From Actimicrobium sp. CCC2.4 (lineage in GTDB: Bacteria > Pseudomonadota > Gammaproteobacteria > Burkholderiales > Burkholderiaceae_D): 64,000 nucleotides of DNA. The notes below the pieces were generated by a model. It saw only the letters and a list, made by a program, of their open reading frames with translations. It did not search any database and was not told the DNA's origin. Below, piece by piece: positions 60,304-64,000 of the stretch; the stretch's first letter is position 1, and the number at the start of each line of letters is the position of its first letter. The stretch covers positions 4,086,714 to 4,150,713 of the forward strand of contig NZ_CP133777.1 in the NCBI RefSeq assembly GCF_034347385.1, given 5' to 3'. The position numbers and the translations under genes were made by a program.

Positions 60304-60729
60304 ATGGGAATGAATATGGGATCAAGTGGCGGTGATGACGAGCCAATGATCGAAATGAACATGACGCCGTTGATCGACGTCATGCTGGTGCTGATCATCA
60401 TGCTGATCATCACGATTCCGATCCAGAATCATGCGATCAATCTGAATATGCCATCCGGCACACCGCCACCACCAACAGCACCGCCAGTGGTGGTCACGGT
60501 GGATGTTGACTTCGATGGGACGGTGCTGTGGGATGGCGTCGTGGTACCGGATCGCGCCACTCTGGAATCGAAGCTGCAGGCGATTGCCAACACGCCGACC
60601 CAACCGGAAGTGCATCTGCGTCCGAACAAGCTGGTGCCGTACAAGTCGGTGGCCGCCGTGATGGCCTCGGCACAACGGTTGGGAGTAACCAAAATCGGTA
60701 TGGTTGGGAATGAACAGTTTCTACAATAA
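60304..60729 (+). CDS. exbD2: ExbD 2
   Basis: A 141-aa second ExbD. The block MNMTPLIDVMLVLIIMLIITIPIQ carries the Asp of the helix at the same position as ExbD1; the periplasmic half has VVVTVDVDFDGTVLWDGVVV and VHLRPNKLVPYKSVAAVMASAQRLGVTKIGMVG. An SD (GAGGAG) stands before the ATG. tonB-exbB-exbD1-exbD2 is the order known in Xanthomonas campestris, where exbD2 is dispensable for iron uptake but matters for plant interaction. A terminator follows 24 bp after the stop. Confidence 0.93.
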   Translation: MGMNMGSSGGDDEPMIEMNMTPLIDVMLVLIIMLIITIPIQNHAINLNMPSGTPPPPTAPPVVVTVDVDFDGTVLWDGVVVPDRATLESKLQAIANTPTQPEVHLRPNKLVPYKSVAAVMASAQRLGVTKIGMVGNEQFLQ

Positions 60730-60752
60730 TTTGAAGCACGTCAGTTGATTAC

Positions 60753-60780
60753 ACGGCAGGGGTCTTCCTCTGCCGTTTTT
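60753..60780 (+). terminator. Terminator after exbD2
   Basis: ACGGCAGGGG, loop TCTT, CCTCTGCCGT, then TTTT: 10-bp stem with one G-T pair. It separates exbD2 from the TPR gene 26 bp later, so the latter may depend on read-through. Confidence 0.85.
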
Positions 60781-60806
60781 GCTTGGCCCGTCAGAAAGGT
60801 TCCGTC

Positions 60807-62030
60807 ATGTCCAATTTTCGCCTTACCCGTCTTGCCGTTTTGCTCATCGCCATCGGCTTCAGTCCGCTTACCGAAGCGCAGGAAACCGTCCGTGCCGAAC
60901 TCGGCAAACCGCTGCAACAGGCCCAGGACATGATGCGCGCGCAACGCTACAAGGAAGCGCTTGCCAAGGTGCGTGATGCTGACCGGATTGGCGCAAAAAA
61001 TCCGGCCGAACAGCTGATGCTGGATCGGATGCGTGGCGCAGCAGCGCAAGGTGCTGGCGACAACGCGACGGCGGCCAAATCCTACGAGGCAGCCATCAAC
61101 TCCGGTAAGATGCCTGCCGGTGATAACGTCAAGCTGATGCAGGCATTGGCCATCTTGTACTACCGCGCCCAGGATTATGCCAAGTCGCAGGTCTGGATCC
61201 AGCGCTATATCAAGGAAGGCGGTACCGATCCGCAAGTGCGCGGCTTGCTGGCACAAACCTACTTTCTGAACAACGACTTTGCCAAGGCGCAAAAGGAATT
61301 GCAAGCGACGATAGCGGCTGATGAAAAGGCCGGGCGTACCCCCGCTGAGGAAACCTACCAGCTACTGGTAAGCACTGCGCTCAAGCAAAACGATACCGGG
61401 GCTTATGTGCAGACGATGGAAAAGTTGGTTCGTGCTTATCCCAAAAAACAGTATTGGTCCGAGCTGGTTAACCGACTTGCCAGCAAGAAGGGCTTTTCAG
61501 ATCGCTTCACGCTGGACGTGTTCCGCTTGCGTCTGGCCGGTGGCCTGCTGAAAACCGCCAATGACTACATGGAGATGTCGCAGCTGGCATTGCAAGCTGG
61601 CTACGCAGCCGAAGGCAAGAAGATCGCCGACATGGGATTCAAGGCCGGCATCCTCGGCGTTGGTGCCGAAGCGCCGCGTCAGAAGCGCTTGCTCGACCTA
61701 GCCAACAAGAACGCTGCCGCCGAAAAAGCAGGCTTCGCCACTGCCGAAGCGGACGCCTTAGCCAGCAAGGACGGTACGGATATGGTTAATGTTGGCTTTG
61801 GACTGGTCGCTGCCGGACAGGCAGACAAGGGTCTGGCGCTGATCGAGAGTGGCATCAAGAAAGGCAACCTGAAACGGCTCGATGATGCGCGTCTGCACCT
61901 CGGTGTGGCCTACGCCAGCGTTGGCAAGAAAGACCTCGCTATTAAAGCGTTCAAGTCCGTACAAGGCGCCGACGGCGCGGCTGATTTGGCTCGATTGTGG
62001 ATTGTGCAGACAACAACGCCGATGAACTGA
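60807..62030 (+). CDS. TPR-containing secreted protein of the TonB locus
   Basis: A 407-aa exported protein. Signal peptide LTRLAVLLIAIGFSPLTEAQ, then about 380 residues of helix-turn-helix repeats of TPR/Sel1 character: PLQQAQDMMRAQRYKEALAKVRDAD, LMQALAILYYRAQDYAKSQVWIQRYI, GLLAQTYFLNNDFAKAQKELQATI and the last one HLGVAYASVGKKDLAIKAFKSV. It ends in VQTTTPMN. Presumably a periplasmic scaffold. Its place after tonB-exbBDD suggests a helper of the TonB machinery, but that is inference. The ATG at 60807 follows AAAGG; eight in-frame codons upstream are less likely. Confidence 0.8.
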   Translation: MSNFRLTRLAVLLIAIGFSPLTEAQETVRAELGKPLQQAQDMMRAQRYKEALAKVRDADRIGAKNPAEQLMLDRMRGAAAQGAGDNATAAKSYEAAINSGKMPAGDNVKLMQALAILYYRAQDYAKSQVWIQRYIKEGGTDPQVRGLLAQTYFLNNDFAKAQKELQATIAADEKAGRTPAEETYQLLVSTALKQNDTGAYVQTMEKLVRAYPKKQYWSELVNRLASKKGFSDRFTLDVFRLRLAGGLLKTANDYMEMSQLALQAGYAAEGKKIADMGFKAGILGVGAEAPRQKRLLDLANKNAAAEKAGFATAEADALASKDGTDMVNVGFGLVAAGQADKGLALIESGIKKGNLKRLDDARLHLGVAYASVGKKDLAIKAFKSVQGADGAADLARLWIVQTTTPMN

Positions 62031-62363
62031 GAACCTGATTGATTGGTGCATCACTCGAGTGATCTTTTACAGGTTTACAACCTTTAAATCTGGCATTTTT
62101 AGCATTGCTACTGCACAGTTCCTGATTGCCTACTACACAGCTATAAAATTTCTGGGCTGGCAAAAACTTCTTTAATCCAAACCCAGGCTAAAAGTAGAAG
62201 CGGCGTTAAGGAATAACTGACAGCACTTTAGTGTCAACTTGGTACTTTTTAAGGTTATTAATGAGTGTGGGTGCTCCACCATCAAATTCGGTGACCACAC
62301 TCATGTGGCGCGAGTCTTCGGGACGGACTAGTTTATAACAAAGTGCCCTGGTCCGAAATCAGG
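62031..62363. other. Non-coding region after the TPR gene
   Basis: 333 bp without a convincing gene. ATCACTCGAGTGAT (62050-62063) is a perfect palindrome followed by CTTTT, possibly a weak terminator. A 32-codon open frame on the - strand (62206-62304, starting MSVVTEFDGGAPTL) has no ribosome site and is not called. Confidence 0.5.
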
Positions 62364-62570
62364 TTAACTTAGCTGATTAGCTGCTTCAGCAAGTTTAGAC
62401 ATCCCTTTTACCTTCGCCATTGCATTGTTTTGTGCAGCCCGATAGAGCGCATCATCAGCTGCTTGCTGTGTAAGTGCTTGCATTTTCCTACTCGCTTCAA
62501 TCTGTTGTCTCAGGTTATATTCATTGTTTGCAGACGTATCTGCTATATATTGCTCTATTGAGAAGGCCAT
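62364..62570 (-). CDS. Small helical protein of unknown function A
   Basis: A 68-aa protein, predicted nearly all helix with no signal peptide: MAFSIEQYIADTSANNEYNL, then a Gln/Ala-rich run (QALTQQAADDALYRAAQNNA) and KVKGMSKLAEAANQLS. GGAG stands just before the ATG (complement at 62568-62570). Codon use (many AAT, GCT, TCA-type codons) is more AT-rich than in the TonB genes. The size and style resemble small secreted filament or rod proteins, but I cannot assign a family. It lies 57 bp downstream of small protein B on the same strand. Confidence 0.5.
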   Translation of the reverse strand: MAFSIEQYIADTSANNEYNLRQQIEASRKMQALTQQAADDALYRAAQNNAMAKVKGMSKLAEAANQLS

Positions 62571-62627
62571 AACTACTCCATCAAAATGACGTTAATAAAT
62601 AAATTAATTCATTTTCTTTTATAAGAC

Positions 62628-62855
62628 TTATATTTGATTCCAGATATCTGCTGCTGCAGAAGCCCGCTTCGCAGTAGCTGTTGCAGCTTTTTCTACAAAT
62701 GACCACAAACCCTCAAGTATTGCAGATCTTTTCATTTCTGCAGCCATAACGGCACCTTGATATGCGTCTTCGGCCATCTGCTGATTGAGTTTAAGCGTTT
62801 CTGCCGCCAACGCTGCTTGTGCTCCCAACGACAATACATCTAATAATCCAGCCAT
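62628..62855 (-). CDS. Small helical protein of unknown function B
   Basis: A 75-aa protein: MAGLLDVLSLGAQAALAAET, then KLNQQMAEDAYQGAVMAAEM and ILEGLWSFVEKAATATAKRA, ending ADIWNQI. Predicted helical and amphipathic, Ala-rich, without a signal peptide. AAAGGAG stands 8 nt before the ATG (complement at 62853-62855); an upstream in-frame start would skip this site. Like protein A it has an N-terminal helix, a Gln/Ala middle and no Cys, so the two may be distantly related or act together. Function unknown; helical needle- or pilin-like roles are only speculation. AT-rich codon use suggests acquired DNA. Confidence 0.5.
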   Translation of the reverse strand: MAGLLDVLSLGAQAALAAETLKLNQQMAEDAYQGAVMAAEMKRSAILEGLWSFVEKAATATAKRASAAADIWNQI

Positions 62856-63399
62856 AATATTTACTCCTTTAAAATCGACAATATTAAGTTGTAATGAAGT
62901 TTTGCCCATCTACTAGATAAGTGTTGACGACACGGAGATGGTTCCTGGGGAACCACTGGATCAGCCCGTCGTGTACATACTTAAAGCTTTATCAGCGCAC
63001 AGAATTCACTGTCCCGAGAGGAACATCCTCGATCATTGCGAACGGCTTGCACGGATAGCCAACAGCGGATGCCGTCTGAGACCCCGGCTTGATCCGAGAT
63101 GATGATGGCTTTTCGGAGTTATCTAAAACCAAACGAGGTCACCTAGCGTTCGAGAGCAAATGAAAATGCGAACACGAAGCTAAACGAGGAACGAAATTTG
63201 CTGATCAGGAAACGTATTTGCATGAATGGCAAAGCACGGGACAGCCGAACTGGATTCCGGTCACGTTGCTACCAACCTGAGATTGTCGAACGCGGTTACC
63301 ACGCCAGACAGAGTCAATTACGTTCACTCACACGGGTGTTGCCGCCTTAGCGGCGATCAAGACAGTTGTTCAGCTCAACTAAGTCTTCGCTAAAGGCTT

Positions 63400-63507
63400 C
63401 AATGCAGCCATATTGAAGAGGTGACCGAATTCGACTTTGTCGAACAATGCAAGAACGTCATGGTAGTCAGACCGAACGGCGTGAGCAAGACGCATCTGTT
63501 GGTGACA
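63400..63507 (+). pseudogene. IS21-family IstB ATPase fragment
   Basis: The + frame reads IEEVTEFDFVEQCKNVMVVR then PNGVSKTHLLVTHGCGAM and a TAG stop. IstB helpers of IS21 elements typically read LDFIEQGENVVLMGPNGVGKTH at this place, so this is the Walker A region with Gly-to-Ser (and Gly-to-Arg) damage. Everything before and after is missing, so it is a short decayed relic. Confidence 0.65.
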
Positions 63508-63746
63508 CACGGATGCGGGGCTATGTAGGCTGGCAGAAAAACTCGTATCCACTAGCCTTATATCGTACTTGTCGCCAACGACAGCTATCGGCTCAAAATC
63601 AGTCCCATGCCGGGATTGTGCAACTGGACAGAAACGAAAGCACAGTATGATTAAAGTCAATGGAATAGCAGCACACCGACGAGGGTTAGGCAATTGGGAG
63701 TGGCGGTTTTACGCAGCTGACGATACAAAACCTATATCAGTTTTGA

Positions 63747-63926
63747 ATCGTTGTTGAAGACATCGTAGTGCTGCAAGCGCGCGATAGTATTGAAGCGATC
63801 CGCTTGCGCGCAACGCGTCTTGTGGTGATGCGCGCAGGCAAGGTGATCTCACGTACGCCGGCGGCGATTGCGATGGTGGATTTGCCAGGTCGACCTTCGA
63901 TGGTGTATTGGAGGGTAGGTCGATAA
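63747..63926 (+). pseudogene. C-terminal fragment of a cytosine-deaminase-like amidohydrolase
   Basis: An open frame without start, from a TGA at 63744 to a TAA at 63924: VEDIVVLQARDSIEAIRLRA, then TRLVVMRAGKVISRTPAAIA and DLPGRPSMV. This resembles the C-terminal end of CodA-type cytosine deaminases (VVLQARDPxEAIRLRATRLxVxRxGKVI). The catalytic metal-binding part is absent, so it is a truncated remnant. Confidence 0.6.
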
Positions 63927-64000
63927 ATCGCCATCCGGCACACGGCGGTTGAGGGAATGGTCGTCAATTTTCCTTTGCTTTTTCTGCCGCGCCAATGCAA

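Larger units (their letters stand above)
62856..64000. other. Decayed mobile-element zone
   Basis: About 1.1 kb with no intact gene, holding the relics at 63400-63507 and 63747-63926. The region 62910-63400 has stop codons in all frames at high density and no recognised remnant. The open - strand frame at the right edge is mostly opposite the deaminase relic and is not supported. Confidence 0.6.

Noticed and set aside
62206..62304. A 32-codon - strand frame starting MSVVTEFDGGAPTL
   Set aside because: No ribosome site and too short to support; could be a remnant.
63737..64000. An 87-codon - strand frame at the right edge
   Set aside because: Mostly antisense to the deaminase-like relic and lacks a ribosome site or domain.

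Overview
The window looks like a chromosomal segment of a betaproteobacterium in Burkholderiales, most likely Oxalobacteraceae. This is inferred from moderately high GC, gene content (queG-tsaE-amiC, mutL-miaA, a MutL carrying the endonuclease motif, dctPQM with a DctS/DctR-type pair, tonB-exbB-exbD-exbD) and the style of intergenic palindromes. The species cannot be named from sequence alone.

Layout. 1-1.6 kb (- strand): the start of a nitrate-type ABC transporter (permease cut by the window edge, plus binding protein). 1.9-8.2 kb: housekeeping genes (tsaD, a membrane antiporter, plsY, ybaK-type deacylase, an EEP-fold phosphodiesterase, ogt, xerD). 8.2-8.35 kb: a candidate structured small RNA with its own terminator. 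8.6-15.2 kb: a C4-dicarboxylate TRAP transporter (dctPQM) divergent from its probable two-component regulator and an AEC carrier. 15.2-15.8 kb: a non-coding patch packed with four kinds of repeat. 15.8-24.4 kb: queG, tsaE, amiC, a chemoreceptor, dedA, mutL, miaA and an elongator tRNA-Met with a clear promoter and terminator. 24.4-30.3 kb: a DCC protein, a second-type hflK/hflC pair, two small envelope proteins (one CzcE-like), an MscS channel and an unknown secreted protein. 30.4-34.7 kb: an RND pump and its adaptor.

34.7-62 kb reads as a nutrient-uptake island. On the - strand lie a TldD/TldE-type pair and a six-gene peptide ABC operon: two binding proteins, a signal-peptide-bearing M3 oligopeptidase, two permeases and one fused double ATPase. 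Divergent on the + strand are three tandem paralogous TonB-dependent receptors, each with its own promoter region and terminator, then tonB-exbB-exbD1-exbD2 and a TPR protein. The simplest model is outer-membrane uptake of larger peptides (or another polymer), periplasmic capture and trimming, inner-membrane import and cytoplasmic breakdown. The substrate link is inference. A 30-nt block with 24 invariant positions recurs about 350-370 nt upstream of all three receptors and is the strongest unexplained regulatory signal here.

62-64 kb is an AT-richer decayed zone with two small helical proteins of unknown function, an IS21 IstB relic and the tail of a cytosine-deaminase-like gene. Two families of dispersed palindromes (four copies of GGTGCAAT-N11-ATTGCACC, three of a GGTCAGAG element) lie in intergenic gaps, mostly between convergent genes.
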